DNA of 64,000 nucleotides from Actinomadura luteofluorescens (GCF_013409365.1 NZ_JACCBA010000001.1:7130001-7194000), one strand, 5' to 3'. Shown: positions 33,595 through 42,259, counted from the first letter of the stretch. A program made the numbers and translations. The notes: generated from the sequence alone by a model not told the origin.

Positions 33595-33611
33595 ATGTGG
33601 GCCGCGCACAC
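33595..33611. promoter_or_regulatory. ATGTG/CACAC dyad upstream of bdhA
   Basis: ATGTGGG followed by CACAC with a short GC spacer, 35 bp before the dehydrogenase start. It resembles the ATGTGGG...CACAT dyad at 26115-26133 in the transporter/esterase promoter, suggesting one regulator for both. Confidence 0.4.
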
Positions 33612-33723
33612 AATCCACCACCGGACGGTATGGGCTTGCGGCGATCTCCCTCCCACGGCCCGGGCGCTCACCGGTGCGGCTACCGTTGGCCCGCACTGGC
33701 CGCCCACACCGCGAGGGGTATGG

Positions 33724-34674
33724 ATGCACGAGATCAGGCACCGCTTCGTCCGGTCGGACAGCGGGCTGCGCATGCACGTCGCGGAGGCGGGCGAGGGGCC
33801 ACTCGTGCTCCTCCTGCACGGCTTCCCCGAATGCTGGTACTCCTGGCGCCACCAGCTCGTCGCGCTCGCCGAGGCCGGATTCCACGCCGTGGCGCCCGAC
33901 CAGCGCGGCTACGCCCGCACGGGCGGCCCGGCGGACCCCGGCCAGTACTCGATCCTGCACCTGGCCGGTGACGCGGTCGGTCTCATCGGCCCGCTCGGCG
34001 CGGACCGCGCCGTCGTCGTCGGCCACGACTGGGGCGCCCCCGTCGCCTGGGCCGTCGCGCAGATGCGCCCCGACAAGGTCCGCGGCGTGGTCGGCATGTC
34101 GGTGCCGCACCGCCCGCGGAGCAGCAGGCCGCCCGTCGAGTCCATGCGCCGCCTGTTCGGCGACGGCTTCTACATGGTGCACTTCCAGCAGCCCGACGTC
34201 CCGGAGGCCGAACTCGACCGCGACCGGGCGGCCACGTTCCGCCGGATGCTGTACGGGGTGTCCGGCGACGGCCCCTGCCCGCCGCTGATCGCCCCGGAGG
34301 GCGGCGGCTTCCTCGACGGCCTCCCGGACCCGGAGAAGCTGCCCGGCTGGCTGACCGGCGAGGACATCGCCGCCTACGTCGAGGAGTACGCCGGAAGCGG
34401 CTTCACCGGCCCCGTCAACTGGTACCGCAACCTCGACCGCAACTGGGAGCTCACCGCCGCCTGGCACCGCGCCCCCATCGGCCCGCCCGCCCTCTACATC
34501 GCGGGCGACCGCGACCTCGTCGCCATCGGCGCCCGCGACGCGATCGACACCATGCGCGACTTCGTGCCGAACCTGCGCGAGACCGTCTGGCTGTCCGGAT
34601 GCGGCCACTGGACGCAGCAGGAACGCCCCGCCGAGGTCAACGAGGCTGTGCTCGGCTTCCTACGCGCCCTCTGA
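33724..34674 (+). CDS. Epoxide hydrolase-type alpha/beta hydrolase
   Basis: A 316-aa soluble-epoxide-hydrolase family protein. It has the oxyanion motif LLHGFPECWYSWRHQ, PDQRGYARTGGP, nucleophile Asp102 in GHDWGAPVAW, cap-domain tyrosines around GFTGPVNWYRNLDRNWE, acid in IAGDRDLVA and His in SGCGHWTQQERP. It hydrolyses epoxides to diols through an ester intermediate; substrate unknown. ATG 33724 gives the standard N-terminus. Divergent from bdhA. Confidence 0.88.
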   Translation: MHEIRHRFVRSDSGLRMHVAEAGEGPLVLLLHGFPECWYSWRHQLVALAEAGFHAVAPDQRGYARTGGPADPGQYSILHLAGDAVGLIGPLGADRAVVVGHDWGAPVAWAVAQMRPDKVRGVVGMSVPHRPRSSRPPVESMRRLFGDGFYMVHFQQPDVPEAELDRDRAATFRRMLYGVSGDGPCPPLIAPEGGGFLDGLPDPEKLPGWLTGEDIAAYVEEYAGSGFTGPVNWYRNLDRNWELTAAWHRAPIGPPALYIAGDRDLVAIGARDAIDTMRDFVPNLRETVWLSGCGHWTQQERPAEVNEAVLGFLRAL

Positions 34675-34735
34675 CCGCCGGCCCCTCGGAATGCCGGCCC
34701 CTCGGACTGTCGGACCCGCCGCGTACGGTCGGCGC

Positions 34736-35443
34736 GTGAACCGCACGGACCGCTTGTACGCCCTGGTGGAGGAGCTACGCGCCCGCGCGCCGCGCCGGGT
34801 CAGAGCGCGGGAGCTCGCCGCACGCTACGAGGTGAGCGTCCGCACGATCGAGCGCGACATCGGCGCCCTCCAGCAGGCCGGTGTGCCGATCTTCGCGGAC
34901 GTGGGCCGCGGCGGCGGCTACACGCTCGACAAGAGCCGCACGCTGCCGCCGCTGAACTTCACCCCCGCCGAGGCCGTCGCCCTCGCGATCACCCTGTCCC
35001 GGGCCGGCGGCTCGCCCTACTCCCGGGCCGCCCGCACCGCCCTCCACAAGATCGTCGCCGCGATGTCGGCCGCCGACAGCGCCTCGGCCCGCGAGCTGGC
35101 CCAGCGGGTCCGCTTTCTGACCCCCGCCGAGAAGGACGACCCGGCCTCCGTGCCGGCGGTGCTGGAGGAGGCGATCCGCACCCGCCGGGTGGTCCGCCTC
35201 ACCTACGTCGACCGGACGGGCACCGAAACCGAACGCGACGTCGAGCCCGTCACGTTCACCGCGACCAGCAACGGCTGGTACCTGACCGCGTGGTGCCGCA
35301 TGCGAGGCGGGAGCCGTATTTTCCGCACCGACCGCGTCCGCCGCGCCGCCCTCCTGGAAGAGACCGCCCCCGAGCGTCCCGTCGAGGCCATGCACGACGA
35401 CATCCCGTCCGACTACACCGTCCGGCCCCTGGAATTCATCTAG
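34736..35443 (+). CDS. YafY-type WYL-domain transcriptional regulator
   Basis: A 235-aa regulator with an N-terminal winged helix-turn-helix (VRARELAARYEVSVRTIERD), a linker with GRGGGYTLDKSRTLPPLNFT, and a WYL domain (RVVRLTYVDRTGTETERDVE, NGWYLTAWCR) ending in FRTDRV. WYL regulators sense small ligands or nucleic acids. GTG start. It may regulate the epoxide hydrolase just upstream. Confidence 0.88.
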   Translation: MNRTDRLYALVEELRARAPRRVRARELAARYEVSVRTIERDIGALQQAGVPIFADVGRGGGYTLDKSRTLPPLNFTPAEAVALAITLSRAGGSPYSRAARTALHKIVAAMSAADSASARELAQRVRFLTPAEKDDPASVPAVLEEAIRTRRVVRLTYVDRTGTETERDVEPVTFTATSNGWYLTAWCRMRGGSRIFRTDRVRRAALLEETAPERPVEAMHDDIPSDYTVRPLEFI

Positions 35444-35455
35444 CGCCCTACGGCG

Positions 35456-35489
35456 GCAGGCCCGCACGACGGGAGACGTGCGGGCCTGC
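35456..35489. terminator. Bidirectional terminator
   Basis: Perfect 13-bp arms GCAGGCCCGCACG (35456-35468) and complement (35477-35489) with an 8-nt loop, between the convergent WYL regulator and the small secreted protein. Confidence 0.85.
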
Positions 35490-35497
35490 GGTCACGG

Positions 35498-35746
35498 TCA
35501 GCCGGTGTAGTTCGGCAACTTGGGGATGGGCTTGCCGGGCGGCTGGGGCATCGGCGCCCCGCTGGGCTCCGTCCCGTGGCCGGGGGGACGGGTCGGGCTC
35601 GGCTCGCCGCCGTGGGTGGTCGGGGTGGGGGTGGCCGCCGGGGCGGTCGGCTTGGGCGTGGCGGTGGTGGCCTCGGCGGCGGCCACACCGGTGCCGGCCA
35701 GGCCGACGCCCAGCGCGACGGCCGCGATGAGAGACTTCAGGCGCAT
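35498..35746 (-). CDS. Small secreted Pro/Thr-rich protein
   Basis: An 82-aa protein: signal peptide (RLKSLIAAVALGVGLAGTGV, cut after AAAEA) then a low-complexity Thr-Pro-rich tail (TPKPTAPAATPTPTTHGG, MPQPPGKPIPKLPNYTG). No catalytic domain. It lies 22 bp after the L,D-transpeptidase gene and is probably co-transcribed, so a cell-wall-associated role is plausible. Confidence 0.65.
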   Translation of the reverse strand: MRLKSLIAAVALGVGLAGTGVAAAEATTATPKPTAPAATPTPTTHGGEPSPTRPPGHGTEPSGAPMPQPPGKPIPKLPNYTG

Positions 35747-35768
35747 CCATGTTCCTTTCGGCGTTGTT

Positions 35769-36530
35769 TCATTTCTTGACGACGACGGGCGTGCCGATCG
35801 CCAGGTTCTTGGCCATCCAGGTGATGTCTTCATTGCCGACCCGCACGCAGCCGTGGCTGACCTTGCGGCCCAGCGCCGACGCCCTGTTCGTGCCGTGCAC
35901 GGCGAGCTGCCCGGGGCCGCCGGCGAAGGTCTTCAGCGTCGGAGAGAAACCGCTCAGCCCGAAGGCGTACGCGCCGTAGTCCCCGTCGGGGTTCGGCGGC
36001 CGGACCAGTTCGGTGAAGTAGAAGCGGCCGGGCGGGGTGGGGGTGCCGCCCTCGCCGGTGGCGACCTTGCCGGTGCGCAGCACCGTGTCGCCGTCGAAGA
36101 CGGTGAACGTGAACGCCCTCGGGTCGATCTCCATGCGGTGGGCCGTCGACGACAGCGTGACGTCGGACGCCTTGACCCACCCGGTGCTGCCGTTCGGCCG
36201 GATCGGCAGCAGCACCCTGAGCCAGCCGCCGTCCTCGGCGTCGACGAGGAAGACCCGGGTGGCGCCCATCTCGTTGGGGCTGGACAGCGTCTTCCAGACC
36301 GCCCCGTCGCCCTTCCGCCTGTGCACGGCGATCGCTCGGCCGCGCACGGTCGCTATCTCCGCACCGCCCTGCCGCTGCCGTTCCGGCTGCTGTGGTCCGG
36401 CGGCCGCCGGCCGGTCCGCGTCGGGCGGGCCGCCCCCTGATCTTCCGTCGCCCGGCGAGCCGCAGCCGGCCGACCCGGCGATCAGGCCGGCGGCGAGCAG
36501 GACGCCGGTGTGGATCTTGACTTGGCGCAT
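35769..36530 (-). CDS. L,D-transpeptidase (YkuD) lipoprotein
   Basis: A 253-aa lipoprotein (lipobox GSAGC at about residue 23) with a Pro/Gln-rich linker and a C-terminal YkuD domain. The catalytic motif is HGTNRASALGRKVSHGCVR with Cys228. It forms 3-3 peptidoglycan cross-links or attaches proteins to the wall; the VATGEGGTPTPPGRFYFTEL segment is typical of the ErfK/YbiS group. An SH3-like segment may lie before it (GWLRVLLPIRPNGSTGWVKA). Confidence 0.9.
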   Translation of the reverse strand: MRQVKIHTGVLLAAGLIAGSAGCGSPGDGRSGGGPPDADRPAAAGPQQPERQRQGGAEIATVRGRAIAVHRRKGDGAVWKTLSSPNEMGATRVFLVDAEDGGWLRVLLPIRPNGSTGWVKASDVTLSSTAHRMEIDPRAFTFTVFDGDTVLRTGKVATGEGGTPTPPGRFYFTELVRPPNPDGDYGAYAFGLSGFSPTLKTFAGGPGQLAVHGTNRASALGRKVSHGCVRVGNEDITWMAKNLAIGTPVVVKK

Positions 36531-36623
36531 GCCGCGAGATGCTGGTCGAGGAGTGTGAAGAACCTGTGAGCGCGGTGTGATGATCCCGTGGTGCCGTGAC
36601 CGGCTTGGCTACGCTCAGGCCCC

Positions 36624-37313
36624 ATGTGCGCGAATGTCCTGGTCGCGGAGGACGACCCCAAGCAGGCGGAGCTGCTGCGCCGGTACCTCCGGCGGGAGGG
36701 GCACTCCGTGGTGGTCGTCCACGACGGGCGGGCCGCGCTCGACGCGGCCCGCGCGCGCCGCCCCGACCTCGTCCTGCTCGACGTGATGATGCCGGGGATC
36801 GACGGCCTCGACGTGTGCCGCGGGCTGCGCGCCGAGTCCGACGTGCCGGTGCTCATGCTCACCGCCCGCTCGACGGAGGACGACCTGCTGCGCGGCCTCG
36901 ACCTCGGCGCCGACGACTACGTCACCAAGCCCTACAGCCCGCGCGAGCTGATGGCCCGGGTGCGCACGCTGCTGCGGCGGACCGGGCGGGGGAGCGGCGA
37001 GCCGGTGTACCGGGTCGGCGGCATCACGGTGGACCCAGAACGGCACACGGTCCTCGCGGACGGGCGCGAGGTCGAGTGCACGCCGGCGGAGTTCCGCATC
37101 CTGGAGGCGCTGGCCGCCCGGCCGGGGCGGGTCCTCACCCGGGCGCAGCTCCTGGAGCACCTGCACGGCTTCGACCGCTTCATCACCGAGCGCACGGTGG
37201 ACGTGCACGTGAAGAACCTGCGCAAGAAGATCGAGCCGCAGCCGCGCCGGCCGGTCCGGCTGTGCACCGTGTACGGCGTCGGGTACAAGCTGGTCGGCGA
37301 TCGTGCGCCATAG
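36624..37313 (+). CDS. OmpR-family response regulator
   Basis: A 229-aa regulator with receiver domain (VLVAEDDPKQAELLRRYL, Asp in LVLLDVMMPGIDG, Lys in YVTKPYSP) and winged-helix effector (LADGREVECTPAEFRILEAL, ERTVDVHVKNLRKKIE). It pairs with the kinase that overlaps its 3' end by 11 bp. Divergent from the L,D-transpeptidase gene, hinting at cell-envelope control (inference). Confidence 0.93.
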   Translation: MCANVLVAEDDPKQAELLRRYLRREGHSVVVVHDGRAALDAARARRPDLVLLDVMMPGIDGLDVCRGLRAESDVPVLMLTARSTEDDLLRGLDLGADDYVTKPYSPRELMARVRTLLRRTGRGSGEPVYRVGGITVDPERHTVLADGREVECTPAEFRILEALAARPGRVLTRAQLLEHLHGFDRFITERTVDVHVKNLRKKIEPQPRRPVRLCTVYGVGYKLVGDRAP

Positions 37314-39291
37314 CCTGCTCGCACGGCTGGTCGCCAGCTCGGTACTGATCGCGGTGTGCTCGATCACGGCGACGGCGTGGCTGGCGGCGCGCGGCACGTC
37401 CGGCGAGATCCGGCAGCGGCAGGGCCGGACGCTCGCCCGCGACGCCCGGATCAACGACGCGCTGCTCGGCTACGCGGCGAGCCACCCGCGCTGGGACGGC
37501 GTCGGGGAGACCGTGCGGGGGCTGGCCCGGCAGAGCGGGCAGCGGGTCGCGCTGGCGAGCGAGGGCGGCGCCCGGATCGCGGACTCGGCGGCCGGCCGGC
37601 CGCCGCTGCCGGCGCGCCCCTCCGCCGTGGTCGACCCTCTCGCCGTCGACGTCTCGCTCGGGCCCGGCGCGGCCACCGACCGGATCGACGCGCGTGCGGC
37701 GGGGCCGTTCCGGCTGCCGGAGCCCGAGCGGGTGAGGCTGCGCCAGGAGGTCGACGCGCAGGCGGCGTGCCTGCGCCGCGAGGGCCGGCGCGCCGCGGTC
37801 CTCGTCGGGCCCGGCGGCCGCCCGTACCTGCGCCGCGAGGGCGGCCCGACCGACCCGCCACGGGCCACGAACCCCCCAGGCGCGCCCTCCGGACAGGAGC
37901 CCTCCCCGCGCGCGGCGTTCGCGCGAACGTCCGGTGGCGGGGCGGTCCGGTTCGCCGCCGTGGCCGAGACGCCGTCGGTCTCACCGACGCCGAAACCGTC
38001 CTCGACCGAGCCGGGCGAGGAGCCGCGGCGGCCGGGGGCCACACCGGGCGCGCCGCCGGGCGTGCCGAACCCCGTGCCGACCGGCGGGCCCGGCGAGCGC
38101 CCGGGGAACCGGCCCGCCCCGACGCCGGAGCCCGCGTCGTGCTCGCCGAACGCGCCCGGACCGACCGCCACCGAGAAGCGCGCGCTCGGCCGGCTCGCCG
38201 CCCTGGTCCGGCAGTGCCGCGGGAGCCGGGTCGAGGTGTGGCTGGACGAGACCGGCACGCCGGCCGGTCCGGCGTCGGCCGCCGAGTGCCTGGCCACCGC
38301 GCGCCGCACCCAGCTGAAGCCGTACGTCGCGCCCGCCGCGGTGCTCTACATCGGCTCACCGGAGGACCGCACCCCGGCCATCGACCCGTACGGCATCGCG
38401 GGGGTCACCGCGGTGATCCTCGTCCTGGCGGTCGGGGTCAGCGTCCTCGTCGCCACCCGGCTGGCGCGGCCGGTGCGAGCCGTCACCGCGGCGGCCCGGC
38501 GGATGCGGGGAGGCGACGGCTCGGCGCGGGTGACGGTGCGCGCCAAGGGCGAGGTCGGCGAGCTGGGCGCCGCGTTCAACGAGATGTCCGAGCACCTGGA
38601 CCGCATGGAGCGGCAGCGCAAGGCGATGGTCAGCGACGTGTCGCACGAGCTGCGCACGCCGCTCAGCAACATCCGAGGCTGGCTGGAGGCCGCCCAGGAC
38701 GGCGTGGCCGACCTGGGCCCGGCCCTGACCGCCTCGCTGGTCGAGGAGGCCACGCTGCTCCAGCACATCGTCGACGACCTGCAGCAGCTCGCGCTCGCCG
38801 ACGTGGGCAGGCTGCGGCTGCACCCCGAGCCGGTCGACGTGGCCGACCTGGTCGAGCAGATCGCGACCGTCTACCGGGCCGCGGCCGAGGCCGCCGAGCT
38901 GGCGCTGACCGCCGAGGTGACCGGGCGGCCGCACCTGGACGCCGACCCGGTCCGGCTGCGGCAGGCGGTCGGCAACCTGCTCGCCAACGCGGTCCGCTAC
39001 ACCCCTGCGGGTGGGCGGGTGAGCCTGCGCGCGTACGCCGACGGCGACGACGTGCTGATCGAGGTCGCCGACACCGGGCCGGGCATCGCGCCCGAGCACC
39101 TGCCGCACGTCTTCGACCGGTTCTGGCGGGCCGAGAAGTCGCGCAGCCGGCAGACGGGCGGCAGCGGGCTGGGCCTGGCCATCGTGCGGCAGCTCGCCGA
39201 GGCGCACGGCGGATCGGCGGCGGTGCGCAGCGAGCCGGGCCGGGGCGCGACGTTCGTCCTGCGACTCCCCGGCTCACCGGACGACGCCTGA
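37303..39291 (+). CDS. HAMP-domain sensor histidine kinase with Pro-rich extracellular domain
   Basis: A 662-aa kinase: TM1 about residues 5-28, a ~330-residue extracellular domain with a Pro/Gly-rich disordered part (PSVSPTPKPSSTEPGEEP, PGAPPGVPNPVPTGGPGERP), TM2 about 366-386 (GVTAVILVLAVGVSVLVATR), HAMP, phospho-His448 in SDVSHELRTPLSNIRGW, and HATPase with NLLANAVRYTP, DTGPGIAPE and GLGLAIVRQL. The long Pro-rich sensor insert is unusual and could span the cell wall. GTG start. Confidence 0.92.
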   Translation: MRHSLLARLVASSVLIAVCSITATAWLAARGTSGEIRQRQGRTLARDARINDALLGYAASHPRWDGVGETVRGLARQSGQRVALASEGGARIADSAAGRPPLPARPSAVVDPLAVDVSLGPGAATDRIDARAAGPFRLPEPERVRLRQEVDAQAACLRREGRRAAVLVGPGGRPYLRREGGPTDPPRATNPPGAPSGQEPSPRAAFARTSGGGAVRFAAVAETPSVSPTPKPSSTEPGEEPRRPGATPGAPPGVPNPVPTGGPGERPGNRPAPTPEPASCSPNAPGPTATEKRALGRLAALVRQCRGSRVEVWLDETGTPAGPASAAECLATARRTQLKPYVAPAAVLYIGSPEDRTPAIDPYGIAGVTAVILVLAVGVSVLVATRLARPVRAVTAAARRMRGGDGSARVTVRAKGEVGELGAAFNEMSEHLDRMERQRKAMVSDVSHELRTPLSNIRGWLEAAQDGVADLGPALTASLVEEATLLQHIVDDLQQLALADVGRLRLHPEPVDVADLVEQIATVYRAAAEAAELALTAEVTGRPHLDADPVRLRQAVGNLLANAVRYTPAGGRVSLRAYADGDDVLIEVADTGPGIAPEHLPHVFDRFWRAEKSRSRQTGGSGLGLAIVRQLAEAHGGSAAVRSEPGRGATFVLRLPGSPDDA

Positions 39292-39393
39292 CCCGGCGCG
39301 GCGCGATCCCGAAGGATTTCCGGTCAGCCGTGTAATCCGCCGGGGGCTTCTCCGACTTCTCGGCGTAACGGTCCCGAGGAGAGAGGAGGTGGC

Positions 39394-39951
39394 GTGGACG
39401 AGCAAGAGGCCCGATTCACCCGCCTCTACGAGACGTACTACCGCAACGTCTTCGGCTATGTCGTGCTGCGGGCCGCCCCCCAGGCCGCCGAGGACCTGAC
39501 GGGCGAGGTGTTCACCGTCGCGTGGCGGAAGATCGACGAGATCCCCGACCAGGCGCTGCCGTGGCTGCTGGGCGTGGCCAGGAACCTGGTCCGCCAGTCG
39601 CACGGCGCGGCGGGCCGGGCGCGCGGACTGGTGGACCGGCTGGCCGGTCTCACCACCGACGCCGACCTGCACGCCTGGGACGTCGCCGAGCACCTCATCG
39701 CCCGCGACCAGGCGCTGGCCGCCCTGCGGGCCCTTCCCGCCAAGGAGGCCGAGGCGGTCACCCTGACCGCCTGGCACGGGCTCGGCCCCGCGGAGGCGGC
39801 CCGCGTCGCGGGCTGCACCCGCACCGCCTTCATCGTCCGGTTGCACCGGGGACGCCGCCGGCTGGCCAAGGCGATCGAGACGTCCCAGGAAAGCCCCGCG
39901 CGAGCGCACGGCCGCGCCCCGCGCCCGCGAGTCATCCAGGAGAAGCAGTGA
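39394..39951 (+). CDS. ECF sigma factor
   Basis: A 185-aa sigma factor: region 2 (ARFTRLYETYYRNVFGYVVL, EDLTGEVFTVAWRKIDEIP) and region 4 (ALRALPAKEAEAVTLTAWHG, EAARVAGCTRTAFIVRLHRG). GTG start with a strong GAGAGGAGGTG ribosome site. Its stop overlaps the next gene by 4 bp, the usual arrangement for SigE-type factors with CU044_5270-type partner proteins in Streptosporangiales. Confidence 0.92.
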   Translation: MDEQEARFTRLYETYYRNVFGYVVLRAAPQAAEDLTGEVFTVAWRKIDEIPDQALPWLLGVARNLVRQSHGAAGRARGLVDRLAGLTTDADLHAWDVAEHLIARDQALAALRALPAKEAEAVTLTAWHGLGPAEAARVAGCTRTAFIVRLHRGRRRLAKAIETSQESPARAHGRAPRPRVIQEKQ

Positions 39952-41096
39952 AGCAGGACGAACTGGACAACCTGATCGTCGCCCTGAAGCCCGCGGCGGT
40001 CGCCGAACTCGCCGAGGACGCCTACGCGCGGCGCGCCGACGTGGCGCAGGTCCGTGCGCGCGCCGGCGCCTCGGCCGTGAACCCGCGCGTGGTCCCGGCG
40101 CGGCGGCCGGTCCGCCGGCTGGCCCTCGCCGGCGGCGTGGCCGCGGTGGCGGCCGCGGCGGCGCTCGCCGTCGCCATGCCGTCGGACGGCCCAGGCGCCG
40201 ACCCCGGCCCCGGCGCCGGACACGACGGGACGCTCGACACCCGCACGTTCCTGCTGGCCAGCGCGAAGACGGCCGCCGAGCAGTCCGCCACCCGCGGGGC
40301 CTGCTGGTACAAGCGGACCCGCATGTGGCAGGACATCATGCCCTTCAAGCCCGGCCCGGGCGTGCCGACGCCCGCACGCAAGTCCATGGGCAGGCCCCAG
40401 AACTTCCAGGTGCGGACCGCGAGCAGCGTTGAGGACTGGGCATGCGCCCAGAGCGGGACCCGTATGCGCTTCGGTACGAACGGACCGCTGGACATCAAGG
40501 TCACCTTCCCCACGAAGAAGGACGAGGCCGCCTGGAAGGCGGCGGGCTCGCCCCCGCTCGACGTCAACGCCGGCACGACCGTCTCGAAGCCGCGCATGGT
40601 CACCTACGCCAAGGGCTCGCACCTGGTGAACCCCGTCATCGGGTCCCACGAGATCGAGTGGAAGACGATCGCGAAGCTGCCGGCGACCGACGGCGCCCTG
40701 GAGAGCTACCTGCGCAGGCTGTGGCAGCAGGACCGCCGGGGCGGCGCGCACGGCTACACCGCCCCGGCCGATTTCGGGGAGTACGTCTTCGTCAGCGCGT
40801 GGGACCTGTTCATGGCCCCGACGACCCCCGGCACCCGGGCGGCCCTCTACCGGATCCTGGCGCGCACCCCGTCCGTCCGCGTCACCGGACAGGTCGTGGA
40901 CCGGCTGGGCAGGCCCGGCGTGGCCGTCACCGCACAGGGCACCAGCGTGCGGCTGGTCGTGGACCGCAGGAGCGCCCAGCTCCTCGACTTCGAGGACCGG
41001 TCCTCCGCCCTTCCCGGCAAGCCGGCCGGCGGCGAGTACCTGGCCTTCGAGAGCCAGGGCTGGGTGAACAAGCTCGGAGCCGCCCCCGCCCGCTGA
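39948..41096 (+). CDS. CU044_5270 family membrane-anchored protein
   Basis: A 382-aa protein with a short cytoplasmic N-terminus (QDELDNLIVALKPAAVAELA), one membrane helix (LALAGGVAAVAAAAALAVAM), and a large outside domain with CWYKRTRMWQDIMPF, ESYLRRLWQQDR and RTPSVRVTGQVVDRLGRPGV. This is the CU044_5270 pattern, always coupled to ECF sigma genes; an anti-sigma-like role through the N-terminal part is plausible but unproven. GTG start inside the sigma stop. Confidence 0.88.
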   Translation: MKQDELDNLIVALKPAAVAELAEDAYARRADVAQVRARAGASAVNPRVVPARRPVRRLALAGGVAAVAAAAALAVAMPSDGPGADPGPGAGHDGTLDTRTFLLASAKTAAEQSATRGACWYKRTRMWQDIMPFKPGPGVPTPARKSMGRPQNFQVRTASSVEDWACAQSGTRMRFGTNGPLDIKVTFPTKKDEAAWKAAGSPPLDVNAGTTVSKPRMVTYAKGSHLVNPVIGSHEIEWKTIAKLPATDGALESYLRRLWQQDRRGGAHGYTAPADFGEYVFVSAWDLFMAPTTPGTRAALYRILARTPSVRVTGQVVDRLGRPGVAVTAQGTSVRLVVDRRSAQLLDFEDRSSALPGKPAGGEYLAFESQGWVNKLGAAPAR

Positions 41097-41110
41097 CCGC
41101 CGGCGACCGA

Positions 41111-41139
41111 GGGGACGCCCCCCACCCGGCGGCGTCCCC
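41111..41139. terminator. Terminator hairpin
   Basis: Arms GGGGACGCC (41111-41119) and GGCGTCCCC (41131-41139) with an 11-nt loop, between the convergent CU044_5270 and SH3-like genes. Confidence 0.7.
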
Positions 41140-41171
41140 GCCCCGCCGTCTCCGGCGGTGGCCGGTGCGGC

Positions 41172-41537
41172 TCAGCACTCGCGCAGCGAGTAGGGGTTCA
41201 GCCCGCCGCCCCACAGCCACGCGTGCCCCTCCCACCCGTACCGGATCTTCACCCAGTCCGACCTGGTCCGGCCCCAGGCGGTCACCTGCGCGCCGTCGGT
41301 GATGTGGCACAGGGCGCTCGCCTCCGCCGGCGGCATGATCGAACCGAGGATCCTCCCGGGCGGGATGCCCGGCGCCCCCGGATCGGCCCGGACGTGCAGG
41401 GGCCTGGCCCAGTCGCCGACGGTGACCCGGTCCGCGCGGGCGCGGGCCGGAGAGTCGGCGGACGCCGCCGGCGGCGCCGCCCCGGCCGCCAGCGCCAGCG
41501 CCGCGACCGTTCCGGCCCCGATCCGCCAGGGGTTCAT
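41172..41537 (-). CDS. Secreted SH3-like protein, copy 1
   Basis: A 121-aa secreted protein: signal peptide (RIGAGTVAALALAAGAAPPA, cut after ASADS), then a small SH3-like fold (LHVRADPGAPGIPPGRILGS, HITDGAQVTAWGRTRSDWVK) and a C-terminal WLWGGGLNPY. It shares GGLNP and WVKI with the neighbouring protein. Bacterial SH3-like domains bind cell-wall peptides. It overlaps the upstream gene by 4 bp; AGGAGGAACG precedes the ATG. Confidence 0.8.
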   Translation of the reverse strand: MNPWRIGAGTVAALALAAGAAPPAASADSPARARADRVTVGDWARPLHVRADPGAPGIPPGRILGSIMPPAEASALCHITDGAQVTAWGRTRSDWVKIRYGWEGHAWLWGGGLNPYSLREC

Positions 41538-42031
41538 CGTTCCTCCTCGCGAGCTCGGCAGTCCCCGCACGCCGTGGCGCCCGCACCGCGGTCGGTCCTG
41601 ATCCTCGGGCATCCGCAGACGCACGGTGGCAGGGCCTCGTGGGGGTTGAGCCCGCCGTCCCACAGCCACGCGGTGGGCGGCGAGCCAGGGCTGATCTTCA
41701 CCCAGGTCGAACCGGTCCTGCCGTAGGCGGTCATGTCGGCGCCCTGGGTCGAGCAGACGGCCATGGCGGGGGCGCCGGGCCGCATCGAGCCGATCACGTT
41801 CCCGGGATGGCCGCCCGGCCAGCCCGGACTGTCCCGGACGCGCAGGACGGGCTGCGCCCACTGCGCGACCTGGACGCGGTACAGCGGGGCCGGCGCGCCG
41901 GACGGGATGCTCCCGGCGGTTCTCGCCGACCTGCCGGGGGCCGCCTGCCCGCTCGCGCCGAACGGCGCCGCCACCAGCAGCCCCATCGCCGCCGTCACGG
42001 TCACGGCCCTGGTCAACAGGCGTTGTCTCAT
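41534..42031 (-). CDS. Secreted SH3-like protein with Cys-rich tail, copy 2
   Basis: A 165-aa secreted paralogue of the previous gene: signal peptide (AVTVTAAMGLLVAAPFGA), SH3-like part (VLRVRDSPGWPGGHPGNVIG, TAYGRTGSTWVKI, AWLWDGGLNPHEAL) and an extra tail holding CVCGC and CGDC, which could bind zinc or form disulfides. The tail is absent from copy 1. ATG 42031 chosen; a GTG six bases upstream is possible. Confidence 0.78.
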   Translation of the reverse strand: MRQRLLTRAVTVTAAMGLLVAAPFGASGQAAPGRSARTAGSIPSGAPAPLYRVQVAQWAQPVLRVRDSPGWPGGHPGNVIGSMRPGAPAMAVCSTQGADMTAYGRTGSTWVKISPGSPPTAWLWDGGLNPHEALPPCVCGCPRIRTDRGAGATACGDCRAREEER

Positions 42032-42178
42032 GTGCACTCCTGCCTTCGATTCGAGCTCATTGTCACGAGGAGTGCGGGAAAGGGCACAGCCGGTGGCATG
42101 CGGATGCCACTCCTTGATGCCTCAATCACCGTTCGGCCGGTGCACGGACGGTCCACCCGGCGGTATTGCGCTGGGCGT

Positions 42179-42193
42179 ACCGTCCGGGACGGT
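42179..42193. promoter_or_regulatory. Perfect 15-bp dyad upstream of the EamA-like gene
   Basis: ACCGTCC and GGACGGT separated by one base, 67 bp before the transporter start, with a further GGACGGTCC at 42146-42154. The pattern suggests a repressor operator with two half-sites. Confidence 0.45.
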
Positions 42194-42259
42194 CTCTTTC
42201 ACCTGGCCGTCGGGGTTCAGGTGCCGGCGAACAGCCGGCCGGAACAAAGGAGATCCCTC

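Noticed and set aside
30877..34608. A 1243-codon open frame on the minus strand covering the regulator, dehydrogenase and epoxide hydrolase region
   Set aside because: Only the part from 32769 down is the regulator. The rest runs antisense or out of frame to the dehydrogenase and epoxide hydrolase, which have full catalytic motifs; long open frames are common by chance in very GC-rich DNA.
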